DNA from: Clostridia bacterium
Lineage (GTDB): Bacteria; Bacillota; Clostridia; Christensenellales; UBA1242
Assembly: GCA_017541375.1 (NCBI GenBank)
Contig: JAFXZE010000005.1
Span: 307,919-371,918, forward strand
Reading direction: 5' to 3'
Length of the DNA: 64,000 nucleotides
Shown here: piece after piece, positions 25,790-34,878 of the stretch
How positions within the stretch are numbered: the stretch's first letter is position 1
How the letters are laid out: each line of letters begins with the position of its first letter
Position numbers and translations under genes: made by a program
Notes under the pieces: model-generated
What the model was told of the DNA's origin: nothing
Seen by the model: only the letters and a program-made list of their open reading frames with translations
The model's database searches: none

Positions 25790-26476
25790 TTAGTCAATTT
25801 TCTTTTTGTTGTATGGATAGCCGGCAGCCTCCATCAATTTTTTTTCTTCATTAATGTCAAATTCTACAAATTTTTCTTTGATTTGGATGTCTGGCTCGGT
25901 CAAAATCACAAAGTATGACCCTGGATTTTTTACTCCCACCGTACCAACGCAAATGAAACTCTGCTTTCTATTGGAATAGATGCTAGTTTTGTGTTCGTGT
26001 CCAAAAAAGTAGTAATCTGCTTTTATATTGCGGAATAATTTTTCACGAGCATAAAGGCATTTGATAAAGGGCTCATCCACAACATTTAGTTTGTTTTTTG
26101 TCCAAGGATAGTGGGTAAAGTAAAAAGTAAGGCTTTCATCTTTTATCACATATGAGTATGGCCAAGATGCGACAAATTCTTTGTTTTCTTTAGTAACATG
26201 TGCGTCCATCCACTCCATTTGATTGAGTTTCGTGCGAGTAAATTTGGGCTTATCGTCAGGATCAATTCCACAACACAAATAGCTGTCGTTATTGCCTAAT
26301 ACACAAATGATATTTAATTCTCTCAACAAATCTATACATTCATTGGGGCGGCTACATCCCATAACCGCGTCGCCTAGAAAAATTACTTGGTCAGCTGTCT
26401 TAAAGTCTTGAGTTTGTATCAGAGCTTTGAGTGCATTAAGACTACCATGTAAATCGGTAAAAACGAGTATTTTCAT
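25790..26476 (-). CDS. Metallophosphoesterase (YfcE/MJ0936-like)
   Basis: A 228-residue calcineurin-like phosphoesterase. ATG 26476 has a perfect AAAGGAGG. Metal ligands follow the family order: DLHG (near residue 8), GDAVMG, GNND, THYPW and GHEH. Small bacterial members hydrolyse phosphodiesters or phosphomonoesters with Mn2+. The short length and single domain indicate a cytoplasmic enzyme. It is the first gene of the unit with the inositol-phosphatase-family gene. Confidence 0.88.
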   Translation of the reverse strand: MKILVFTDLHGSLNALKALIQTQDFKTADQVIFLGDAVMGCSRPNECIDLLRELNIICVLGNNDSYLCCGIDPDDKPKFTRTKLNQMEWMDAHVTKENKEFVASWPYSYVIKDESLTFYFTHYPWTKNKLNVVDEPFIKCLYAREKLFRNIKADYYFFGHEHKTSIYSNRKQSFICVGTVGVKNPGSYFVILTEPDIQIKEKFVEFDINEEKKLMEAAGYPYNKKKID

Positions 26477-26655
26477 AGTACCTCCTTTTGATTGTTTTAT
26501 AGTAAAGTGAATTTTCACATTCTGCTTTCATTATATCATATAAGATTAATTTTTTCATAAAAAAACATCAAGAATTTGAATTTTTTTAGTACTACATACT
26601 TCCAAAACTTTTAAGTAACAAAAAAACAGAGCCATAGTCTGTTTTTACGGATTAA
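26477..26655. other. Intergenic stretch with terminator only
   Basis: No reading frame with a ribosome binding site is seen in this 179-bp AT-rich gap. It holds the metallophosphoesterase leader and the terminator of the SGNH hydrolase gene at 26622-26646. Confidence 0.5.
26622..26646 (-). terminator. Terminator of the SGNH hydrolase gene
   Basis: AAAAACAGA / TCTGTTTTT hairpin with a further A tract on the plus strand, i.e. a U tract on the minus-strand RNA. Confidence 0.7.
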
Positions 26656-27276
26656 CTATTTTAGTAAAGGAGCCAGCTTTTCGGCTAAAAGTTTGTGAGC
26701 CAAGGCGGTGAAGTGGAGTCCATCAGCGCCAACCTCGAGGTCAGAATTATCTACAAAAGTTAGTTTGTTTTCCTTACAAAATGTCTCAAACATCTTGTTT
26801 ACTTCAAGAACTTTGTTTGTGGCACCCTCAAATTTGTGTGGTGGGGTGTAGAGGCCTTCATCAATTGGAGATAGTCCACAAACTATCAGCATTGGGGTGG
26901 AGTTATCAATTTTTGACTTAAAGTTCCGCACAAAGTTTACATAAATTTTTAGCATGTTTAGTATTTTGGGACAAGTATTTTGATACTCAGTTTTGAGTTC
27001 ATTTGTGCCTAGCATCAAGATAATGTAGTTTAGTTTATCATGTGAATATACACATGGTACAAAATATTGATATCCCATGGTGTGCATGCGTTCTGGGCGA
27101 GTATCAAAAGTGCATAATGTGCGAGAGGGAAGGCCTTCTTCGATAATTTCATAGTCTGAACCTAACAAATTTTGTAGCATCTTTGGCCACCTTTGTGTCT
27201 CATCGTAGCGAAGATCGTTAGTATTGGGAATAGCTCCCCAAGTATTGCTATCTCCAAAGCATAATACTCTTTTCAT
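26656..27276 (-). CDS. SGNH/GDSL family hydrolase (arylesterase-like)
   Basis: A 206-residue esterase of the lysophospholipase/arylesterase type. Block I is FGDSNTWG (residues 7-14; nucleophile Ser10), block III is LGTNE, and the C-terminal catalytic Asp/His are in DGLHFT. No signal peptide, so it is cytoplasmic. It likely removes acyl groups from carbohydrate or small esters. It is a monocistronic unit with its own terminator. Confidence 0.9.
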   Translation of the reverse strand: MKRVLCFGDSNTWGAIPNTNDLRYDETQRWPKMLQNLLGSDYEIIEEGLPSRTLCTFDTRPERMHTMGYQYFVPCVYSHDKLNYIILMLGTNELKTEYQNTCPKILNMLKIYVNFVRNFKSKIDNSTPMLIVCGLSPIDEGLYTPPHKFEGATNKVLEVNKMFETFCKENKLTFVDNSDLEVGADGLHFTALAHKLLAEKLAPLLK

Positions 27277-27324
27277 AGTTTTTCCTCACTTTTTGTTAGT
27301 ATATCACAAAAGAATAGATAATGC

Positions 27325-27355
27325 AAAAAAATATCTCAAAAAATCGAGATATTTT
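27325..27355 (-). terminator. Terminator overlapping the stop codon of the coiled-coil gene
   Basis: AAAATATCTC (27328-27337) / GAGATATTTT (27346-27355), followed on the minus strand by a T tract. The hairpin includes the TAA stop codon. Confidence 0.75.
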
Positions 27356-29390
27356 ATGACCCCCAGACTACATAAACTGTGAGATCTGTGTAATTTATAG
27401 GCACGAAATATAACCACTCGTCATCATATGTTGGGCTACATTTTATTGCATTTAATTCCCAGCCGACGGGTTTATTATACCCAGTTGTTGCGGTGTCACT
27501 CGTTTGTTTACCATCAAAACTAATATTTTTGACATATTGTGCTACATTTTTAGGGAGTTTTATAAGTTTATCACCATAACTAAATTCTATAGGCAATTCA
27601 CTAGCAGCAGATTTTAGGCTGGAGGCACCTAAAAAGCAACACAAACGCCTGTTTTGATAGTCCACTTTATACTTTTTGTCTCCAATAGTAATTTGATTGT
27701 TGACTATTTGGTAGGATTTGCTATTTTGAGTTTTTGATTTTAGCTCATTCTTACTAGGATACACGAGATAGTTTAGTGGTTGACAATAGTAGCAATCGAT
27801 ATCAATTTGAATTTCATTTGAAACGATTTTGTGATTTATAGTATCAATTGTATAATTTTCGTTATCTAGTGCGAATTGGTTTCCATTTATAGATATGGTA
27901 GTATTGTATGAAATGGCATTATCTTTTATATAGTAGATGTTATCCATCATAAAGGCGTTGTCCTCAATGGCAAATTCTACATCACCAAAATACACTACAT
28001 TTTTTTCTATATCGATGGTGTATTCCAAGCCATTTAGAGTAAATTTATTGTCCACAATAGCTACTGTTTTATCATAATTTAGCGTATTTTTCCAAAAATC
28101 TATAATATATGTTTGACCGTTTAGATAAAAATATGCATTTTTAAAACTGTAGTATTCAAATAAATCTAAATTATAAGTTATCTTATATTTTTTAGGTGAA
28201 TAAATTGCATAGATGACAGTATTATCAACTATTGTGTCAAAATCACTCCACACTCCATCATAACCTTCTTTTTCGGGAATAGCAGGAATAGTGGCAACCT
28301 TTTCGCCACGCTTTATATACTGTTTGTTTACTAGCTCGCCTTCAGCAATAAAACTTACACAAAAGCTAGTAGCATTGTTTTCGATTTGTTCCTGTTGAGA
28401 AGATATAGTTTGCTGTTGCTCTGCTATTTGGTTTTCCAATTGTTGGATGCGTTGATTTAGGTCATCAACTATTTGCTGTTGAGCTAAGATAGCATCTTCT
28501 TTTTCTTGTAAAAGGATGGCTTGGTCGTTAATTAATTGGTCTTTTTTTGTGATGATTTCATCAATTTCTGTTTGTTTATTTTTATATTCTTCGATTAGGC
28601 TGGTTTGAGAGGTAATAGTTTCTTTTTGTTTTTCAATGAGTTCGTTTTGCTCATCGATTTGTTGTTGCTTCTTTTTGAGTAATTCGATAAGAGCCGTGTC
28701 ACCCAAACTTGTTCCCATTCCATCAGCTTCAATAATCAGTGTCTGCTCAGCAATTTTTTGTTGCATTGAGGCTACTTTTTGTTCTAGTTCTGCTATATTT
28801 TGGCTTTTAGAAGTGAGTTGTTCGTCTTTTTCGGATAGTAAAGCTGTTTTTTGGGCAAGATTTTGTTTCAATTCTTCTATGTTGTGGGTGAGATTTATCA
28901 AAGATTGCTTATATGAATCTACAACCTTTTGATGTTCGTTTAGTGTTTGAGTTTGAGTGTCAATTTTATCATTTAGATCGTTGATATCATTTTCTTTTTG
29001 AAACAGAATTTCTGATTGTTCATCAATGGTTTGTTGTTGTTGTGTGATAATTTCATCTTTTCTAGATATAATTTCATCTAGATCTTTTATTGAGGCTTGT
29101 AACTGCTCAATTTCGTTTAAATTGTCATATATTTGGTCTTGCTGACTAAGTAAGAGCTTGTTTGCTCGCTCAATCTCTTCTTTTACTCTTTTATATTCTG
29201 CATCATTTTCAAACTTATTTAGACTTTCAGATTGGTCTTGAATGGTTTGGTCGCGCTCGTTTATCACTGAATTTTGATATTGGATAGTAGATTGTTGGCT
29301 ATCTATCAAAACTATAATAATAGATATGAGTACAAAGCACATCGCTAGTCCTATACCCAATATTGTAAAAAGAGTTTTTTTGTTTTCCAT
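27354..29390 (-). CDS. Membrane-anchored coiled-coil protein with InlB-like repeat
   Basis: A 678-residue protein. One N-terminal TM (about residues 7-30) anchors a long Gln/Glu/Ile-rich coiled coil (about 33-345) full of degenerate units such as EIITQQQQTIDEQSEILFQK and EQNELIEKQKETITSQTSLI. Then comes a beta-grasp-like unit reminiscent of Listeria-Bacteroides (InlB B) repeats (about 348-405, SFIAEGELVNKQYIKRGEKV). A C-terminal region of about 270 residues has repeated short beta units of the type 'xxNxFxLNxxxYxID'. It is most likely displayed outside the membrane, where the coiled coil would act as a stalk through the wall. No LPXTG motif. Function unknown; adhesion or wall spacing is conjecture. 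Confidence 0.75.
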   Translation of the reverse strand: MENKKTLFTILGIGLAMCFVLISIIIVLIDSQQSTIQYQNSVINERDQTIQDQSESLNKFENDAEYKRVKEEIERANKLLLSQQDQIYDNLNEIEQLQASIKDLDEIISRKDEIITQQQQTIDEQSEILFQKENDINDLNDKIDTQTQTLNEHQKVVDSYKQSLINLTHNIEELKQNLAQKTALLSEKDEQLTSKSQNIAELEQKVASMQQKIAEQTLIIEADGMGTSLGDTALIELLKKKQQQIDEQNELIEKQKETITSQTSLIEEYKNKQTEIDEIITKKDQLINDQAILLQEKEDAILAQQQIVDDLNQRIQQLENQIAEQQQTISSQQEQIENNATSFCVSFIAEGELVNKQYIKRGEKVATIPAIPEKEGYDGVWSDFDTIVDNTVIYAIYSPKKYKITYNLDLFEYYSFKNAYFYLNGQTYIIDFWKNTLNYDKTVAIVDNKFTLNGLEYTIDIEKNVVYFGDVEFAIEDNAFMMDNIYYIKDNAISYNTTISINGNQFALDNENYTIDTINHKIVSNEIQIDIDCYYCQPLNYLVYPSKNELKSKTQNSKSYQIVNNQITIGDKKYKVDYQNRRLCCFLGASSLKSAASELPIEFSYGDKLIKLPKNVAQYVKNISFDGKQTSDTATTGYNKPVGWELNAIKCSPTYDDEWLYFVPINYTDLTVYVVWGS

Positions 29391-29497
29391 AATGCATTAC
29401 CTTCCGTGTAAATTGTTCCTATTTTTTTGAAAAACAAATTTTGTCAACATAACTACAAAATTTTGCTATATACCCACATTTTTTTGTGGGATAGTGA

Positions 29498-30745
29498 CTA
29501 TTTTGTAAGATGTGACAGCGCTATCATGATGCCTAATTTGCCATATTCATAAGTCAAACTTCCTTGCATAAAGGCTGTAAATGGTGGTCTTATAGGTCCA
29601 TCACAGCTAAGTTCTATGGTAGAGCCTGACACAAAACTACCGCTCGCCATTATTTCTTCGTGAGGATATCCGGGCATTTCGCTTGGCATTAGTGTTACAA
29701 AGCTTTCTATAGCTACTCCTCGCTGGATTCCTCTACAAAATTCAATCAACTTTTCCGCACTACCTAGGCGCACCGTCTGCACGATATCGGCTCGTGGGTC
29801 TGTGTATCGAGGACTTACCGTATAGCCTAATTTTTCTAGCATGTAGCTAGCAAAAATAGCTGTTTTTAAGCTAGCACACACCACACTGGGGGCTGAGTAA
29901 ATCCCTTTAAACAAGGGAAGTAGTTGATTTAGATTAGCGCCAATGTCCTTGCCTACACAAGGAGCGGAAAAGCGCTCTGCTACATCAGTGATGTATTCTT
30001 TTTTACCTACGATGTAGCCACCTGTTTTGGCTTGACCGGCTCCCAAATTTTTGAGTAAAGACCCAACCAACACATCTGCGCCAACATCGGTGGGTTCTTG
30101 TGTTTCTACCAAATCGCCATAGCAATTATCCACCATAATGATAGTATCAGGGGAGATTTCCTTGATAAGTTTGGTTACTTTGCCGATTTTTTCTACGCTT
30201 AGGCTGAGGCGGTCACTATAACCTCGAGAACGTTGGATTTCTACCAAGCGAACTTCGTGGCTTTTTAAATATTTTGTGATTGCATCGGCGTCAAAATCGT
30301 CATTTTTTAGGTCAATTTGGTCAAAATGTATTCCATGAGCGCGGAGAGAGTTGTGACTGTCTCCTGTAATACCGATTACGCCTTTTAGGCTATCATATGG
30401 TTCGCCCGTAATAGACAAAAATGTGTCTCCATGTTTTAGCAAGCCAAAAAAAGTGATGGCTAAGGCGTGTGTACCCGACATAATCTGTGGTCGCACTAGA
30501 GCGTCTTCAGTGTGAAAAATTTGACAATACACTTTTTCAAGCTTGTCTCTACCGTTGTCAAAATAGCCATATCCCGTGGTTTCACTAAAATCGGTAGCAC
30601 TCAAATTGACTGAATGTAGGCTAGCTAGTACTTTTGCACTGTTTTGTAAACAAATTTTATCTATTTTAGCAAATGTAGGGGCTAAAACCTTTTCAGCCTC
30701 ATTAGCTAAATCAAGTATTGATGATGAAATTTGTAAACTATGCAT
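29498..30745 (-). CDS. ynbB: Met-gamma-lyase-like PLP enzyme (YnbB / aluminium-resistance family)
   Basis: A 415-residue PLP-dependent fold-type I enzyme of the family filed as Met_gamma_lyase or 'aluminium resistance protein'. ATG 30745 follows AAGGAA; a GTG at 30751 lies within that ribosome binding site. Diagnostic stretches are TGYGYFDNGRDKLE, the PLP-binding region VRPQIMSGTHALAI, MVDNCYGDLVE and the Schiff-base Lys in GSLLKNLGAGQAKTGGYIVG. The C-terminal part has SGSFVSGSTIELSCDGPIR. The reaction in vivo is unproven; related enzymes split sulfur amino acids. The gene is monocistronic and often found near glutamine synthetase or hfq elsewhere, not here. Confidence 0.85.
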   Translation of the reverse strand: MHSLQISSSILDLANEAEKVLAPTFAKIDKICLQNSAKVLASLHSVNLSATDFSETTGYGYFDNGRDKLEKVYCQIFHTEDALVRPQIMSGTHALAITFFGLLKHGDTFLSITGEPYDSLKGVIGITGDSHNSLRAHGIHFDQIDLKNDDFDADAITKYLKSHEVRLVEIQRSRGYSDRLSLSVEKIGKVTKLIKEISPDTIIMVDNCYGDLVETQEPTDVGADVLVGSLLKNLGAGQAKTGGYIVGKKEYITDVAERFSAPCVGKDIGANLNQLLPLFKGIYSAPSVVCASLKTAIFASYMLEKLGYTVSPRYTDPRADIVQTVRLGSAEKLIEFCRGIQRGVAIESFVTLMPSEMPGYPHEEIMASGSFVSGSTIELSCDGPIRPPFTAFMQGSLTYEYGKLGIMIALSHLTK

Positions 30746-30880
30746 ATGCACTTCCTTAAATGTTTTTCGCTATCTAGTGTAGCACATTTTTTTTCTCTTG
30801 TAAACAGTTTAAAAACAAAATTAATAATTTTAGTTATTATCAGAATGAAAAATTGCAAGTTTTTTTGACAAATATGGAAA

Positions 30881-30925
30881 TTTGTGTAATTTTTCACACA
30901 AATAACACACAAAATAGGGTATAAT
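30881..30925 (+). promoter_or_regulatory. Promoter with dyad over the -35 region
   Basis: TTTGTGT (30881-30887) and ACACAAA (30896-30902) form perfect 7-bp arms around 8 bases. TATAAT follows at 30920-30925, so the right arm covers the -35 position. The arms look like half of a Rex/CRP-type site (TTGTGA) but with a shifted spacer, so no regulator is assigned. Confidence 0.45.
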
Positions 30926-30965
30926 GTAAACTGAGTAAGTGTAAACAAAAAAGAGGAGATAGGGT

Positions 30966-33233
30966 ATGAGTTACTTAATAGCTCTTAGTGTGTTGGTTTT
31001 ACTCGTTGGACTATATTTTATATTTAGAAAATTTATCACCAAGCACGAAACTGTTTTTGCTAAAATATTTTCGCTTAGCCTAGCTGGGCTGTTATTTGTG
31101 TGGTATTTTGCATCTACAAAAAACGAACTACAAGGAGTAGTGGGGCTAAATGGAGGAGAGTTCTCTTCTGGGTTTATTGTGGTCATCACATCGATTAGTA
31201 TTTGGTTTTTCTTTATATCAAATGTTGCCGTGAGTATGTATCCATACTTCAATAAAGACATACTCAAAAACTATTGTAGATGGTTTGCTCCCATAGGAGC
31301 ATTGCTTGCTTTTATTTGTTTACCAAATATCATCTACGCTTATACAGGTGGAAATGAATATAATCTCTGTAGCATAGTACTAGAGATAAATGTCGCTGTG
31401 TTGTTAGCGTATAGCGTATATATATTTATTAAGTCAGGTTGTTTTAAGGCGACTAAGAGGGAAGTAATCGAATTTTTTTGTGCGTTGCCAATTATTTTGA
31501 TTGTGGCTATCCCGCCGTTTTTACCACGAGCGCTATTTGGGGATGCGATTTCAGGAAATGTGAAAGGATTTTCACTAAATCATAGACTATATCTATATTT
31601 AGCATTCATTTTTTTGATAGGCCTTTACCTAATACTTAGAAAAAAAGACCGGTCCTATTGTAGAATGGCGTTATTGTTTATTTCACTAGTTACTCTTATT
31701 TCATATTGTTATGATTATGACTTTAGTCGATTTATTACTCCTACTCGTTGGCCACTTCACTTATGTAATACAGCAATGTTTATCGTGCCAATCTGTTTGC
31801 TCTTTAGATGGGAAAAACTGTTTTATTTCACATTCTTTATCAATGTGTTGGGGGCATTCTTTGCGATGCTTATGCCAAATAGTAACGATGCGGATTTGTT
31901 TACATATGCTAGCGTAGTAAGGTTTTGGATAAATCACATCTGTGCTTTGGCAATGCCAGTACTTATTGTTTTGTTGCGAGTGTATGATAGACCAAAACTT
32001 AGGCAATTTATCTACTCGATGGTAGGTTTCTTAGTTTATTTTGTGTTTGTACTAATAATGAATGCTTGGTTTACAAATTTTGATTCGGGCGTAGACTTCT
32101 TCTTTATCAATTCTGATTTCATTGCCGAAAAACTAGGTAAATGGGCTGAAGATTTACGAGAAATTACAGCCACGCTTTATGTAGGTGGATTGCCTATGGT
32201 GTTTTATCCGGTGTATCAATTGCTTTTCTTCTTGGTATATGTGCTACTGGGGTTAGTGATGTGGTTTTTATATACATGGTTGTTTGGTGCGCAAGATGTG
32301 TACGACGAGTTGAGTGCTAGAAACAAAAAGATCAAGCTTGATGCAGCTGCATTGTGTGTAAAATATGGGAAACATAGAGTGGGAGAGTGTGTTATGAAAG
32401 ATAGTGTAAATAAGCTAGTAATAAATAATGTGTACAAGAGTTACGGAAGCAACAAATTTTACTCCGTAGAAGATGTTTCTATGACAGTAAACTCTGGTGA
32501 AATCTTTGGTTTCTTAGGACCAAATGGTGCAGGTAAAAGTACAATAATAAAGTGTATAGTAGGTATTCAACCAGCTAGCAAGGGGTGTATTGAGATAAAT
32601 GGATATGATATAGCTCGTCAACCTGTGGAAGCAAAGAGTCAGTTTGGGTTTGTACCAGATCACTATGCTTTGTATGAAAAACTTACAGGAAGAGAGTATA
32701 TAAACTACATTGCTGATTTATATAATGTGGACCACAAAGACAGAGAGGAAAGACTAAATAAGTTGCTTGATGATTTGAGTATGCGCAATTCTATAGATAA
32801 TCAAATCCGCACATATAGTCACGGAATGAAACAGAAGATAGCTATAATGAGTGCGCTTATTCACAATCCAAAACTCTGGATACTAGATGAGCCACTAACA
32901 GGCCTAGACCCTACTAGTATTTATCAGGTAAAAGAGTGTATGAAAGAGCATGCTAAGAAGGGTAATATCGTATTTTTCTCTAGTCATATTATCGACATTG
33001 TAGAGAAACTCTGTGACCGCATAATGATAATAAAGAAAGGGAAAATAAAGGCTGAAGTAACCTTAAAAGAACTAAAAGATAGAGGAGAGACGCTGGAGCA
33101 GTTCTATCTAAAGATTATCAATTCCAAAGATGAACAAAACTCAGCAGTAGAAAAAGACAATAGCGCCGATGAAGTAATCGAAGATAAGTGGTTTACCAAA
33201 AAACCAAAAACTAAGAGGCGAGGTGCTAAATGA
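30966..33233 (+). CDS. TMEM164/YwaF-like membrane domain fused to ABC ATPase
   Basis: A 755-residue fusion. Residues 1-455 hold about 12 hydrophobic helices and the TMEM164/YwaF-like signature with His and Cys in WPLHLCNTAMFIVP (about 260-273). From about 477 there is a full ABC ATPase: Walker A GPNGAGKS, Q-loop region FGFVPDHYALYEKLTG, signature YSHGMKQK, Walker B LWILDEPLTGLDP and switch His in FFSSHIIDIVEKLCDRI. A Lys-rich tail follows. TMEM164 proteins handle lipid acyl chains; ABC-2 ATPases power the permease encoded next (overlap ATGA). An internal ATG at 32394 with GGGAGAG before it could make the ATPase alone. Confidence 0.8.
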   Translation: MSYLIALSVLVLLVGLYFIFRKFITKHETVFAKIFSLSLAGLLFVWYFASTKNELQGVVGLNGGEFSSGFIVVITSISIWFFFISNVAVSMYPYFNKDILKNYCRWFAPIGALLAFICLPNIIYAYTGGNEYNLCSIVLEINVAVLLAYSVYIFIKSGCFKATKREVIEFFCALPIILIVAIPPFLPRALFGDAISGNVKGFSLNHRLYLYLAFIFLIGLYLILRKKDRSYCRMALLFISLVTLISYCYDYDFSRFITPTRWPLHLCNTAMFIVPICLLFRWEKLFYFTFFINVLGAFFAMLMPNSNDADLFTYASVVRFWINHICALAMPVLIVLLRVYDRPKLRQFIYSMVGFLVYFVFVLIMNAWFTNFDSGVDFFFINSDFIAEKLGKWAEDLREITATLYVGGLPMVFYPVYQLLFFLVYVLLGLVMWFLYTWLFGAQDVYDELSARNKKIKLDAAALCVKYGKHRVGECVMKDSVNKLVINNVYKSYGSNKFYSVEDVSMTVNSGEIFGFLGPNGAGKSTIIKCIVGIQPASKGCIEINGYDIARQPVEAKSQFGFVPDHYALYEKLTGREYINYIADLYNVDHKDREERLNKLLDDLSMRNSIDNQIRTYSHGMKQKIAIMSALIHNPKLWILDEPLTGLDPTSIYQVKECMKEHAKKGNIVFFSSHIIDIVEKLCDRIMIIKKGKIKAEVTLKELKDRGETLEQFYLKIINSKDEQNSAVEKDNSADEVIEDKWFTKKPKTKRRGAK

Positions 33234-34876
33234 CAAAATTTAAGACTTTGTTTTTGATGCAACTAAAGGAAAAGATGGACTTATCCTTTTTAAAAAGCAA
33301 AAAACAAACAATGTTTAAAATTGTATTTTCGATAGTTGGTTTTGCTTTGATAACGGCATTTGCTTATCTAGTATTGTGGTTGTGTCAATTGTTGAATATA
33401 TTTTCAGCAATAAACCACATTCCACTTAGCGTAATGGCTGTGGTGTTGTTTGTGATGACACTATTAAACTTCTTTACTTGCACAGTTGGGTTAAGTAAAG
33501 CATTGTTTTATAGTAAGGATAACATGATGTTGATTACTCTCCCCACGCCAGCGGATAGTTTGTTTCTATCTAAAATGCTAGTTTACTACATAAATGAGAT
33601 TAAGAAAACATTCACCTTTTTAATTCCAGTGTTTTTAGCATATGGCATACTATCAGGCATAGGAGTAATTTACTTTATTTGGATGCCGATTTGGATGGTA
33701 GTGTTTGCGGCAGTTCCTGTGCTACTTGGAGGCTTGTTTGCCATCCCTACAAACTATATTCTCCGTTTTTTACAAGCGCATCCAATGATAAAAGTTGGGG
33801 TGTTGATACTATTGCTTGTAGGCGTAGTATGGGGAGCTATGTATCTGATAGGGCTAATACCTGAGGATATAAACTTGATTGAGAGTTGGACGGTAGTGTC
33901 TCAGTGGATGAGTGAATTTTTAAGTGGATTCACTACTAATATGTTCCCATTCTATGCGCTAACATTGTTTTTTTGTGGGAAGTATGTGGACAAAACTTCC
34001 ATATTATTTACGGAATATTCTTGGCAAGTTGCTTTAGTGTTGATTGGAGTAATTGGAGGATTAATTTTACTCAATTTCCTCATTTCGCGTCCGCTATACT
34101 ATCGCATCATTTCGCGACAATTTGAATTTAACAAAAAAGAAATCAAACGCCCTAAGTTCAATCATGCTAGGCGTCCTTTTTGGGCTACTTGTGTGTATGA
34201 AATGAGAAGGTTATTACGAGATTCTTCCGTTTTATCAGGTTGTTTGACTATGTTGATTGTGACGCCTATTGCTGTAATGTTTCTCAATGCGGTGTACGCA
34301 GCTATCAATACTAGGATGCTGGGTGACTACTTTACAATGGCATTTAATGTGTTTGTAATATTATTATTTGTGTTGGCGGGCAATATCTACATGTCTAGCA
34401 TATTTAGTCGAGATGGAGAAGCGTTGTATTTAAACAAAACTAAGCCAAGCTCACCATTTAAGATTTTGTTTCCGAGATTGTTTCTTAGTGTGGTGACCAC
34501 ATTTATTACAGTTTTGCTTTCCACCATAATATTTACGACCAGTTCGGGGCAAACCATATTAAATAGCATATGCATTTTCTTCATGTTACTTAGTGTGGCA
34601 TTAACCCATGTGGTGTGGAGTGCTGAGTTTGACTTTATGAACCCACAAAGCACGCGTTTTGCTACAGAAGGAAGCGGGGCAACTAGTCCAAATGAAACTA
34701 AATCCACCATTCTTACATTTGCTATGAGTGCAATTTGTTTTGGGTTAGTATTATTCTTTATGTTGTTGGGTGGCGGAAGTGTTTGGTTGAAGTTAGCACT
34801 AGTTAGTGTAGCGTTTTTATGCTATCGAGTTTGGGTATTTTACTACAAGACCAAAATACTGTTTAAGGAGAAGTAA
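33230..34876 (+). CDS. ABC-2-like exporter permease
   Basis: A 548-residue membrane protein with about 12 hydrophobic helices, the first near residues 29-52. A cytoplasmic, basic stretch (YRIISRQFEFNKKEIKRPKF, about 287-306) splits it in two halves. It resembles the 'putative ABC exporter' permease group. Its start overlaps the stop of the ATPase fusion (ATGA), so the two are translationally coupled and almost surely form one transporter. Substrate unknown; large surface proteins and the lipid-handling domain nearby hint at an envelope substrate. Confidence 0.8.
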   Translation: MTKFKTLFLMQLKEKMDLSFLKSKKQTMFKIVFSIVGFALITAFAYLVLWLCQLLNIFSAINHIPLSVMAVVLFVMTLLNFFTCTVGLSKALFYSKDNMMLITLPTPADSLFLSKMLVYYINEIKKTFTFLIPVFLAYGILSGIGVIYFIWMPIWMVVFAAVPVLLGGLFAIPTNYILRFLQAHPMIKVGVLILLLVGVVWGAMYLIGLIPEDINLIESWTVVSQWMSEFLSGFTTNMFPFYALTLFFCGKYVDKTSILFTEYSWQVALVLIGVIGGLILLNFLISRPLYYRIISRQFEFNKKEIKRPKFNHARRPFWATCVYEMRRLLRDSSVLSGCLTMLIVTPIAVMFLNAVYAAINTRMLGDYFTMAFNVFVILLFVLAGNIYMSSIFSRDGEALYLNKTKPSSPFKILFPRLFLSVVTTFITVLLSTIIFTTSSGQTILNSICIFFMLLSVALTHVVWSAEFDFMNPQSTRFATEGSGATSPNETKSTILTFAMSAICFGLVLFFMLLGGGSVWLKLALVSVAFLCYRVWVFYYKTKILFKEK

Positions 34877-34878
34877 TC

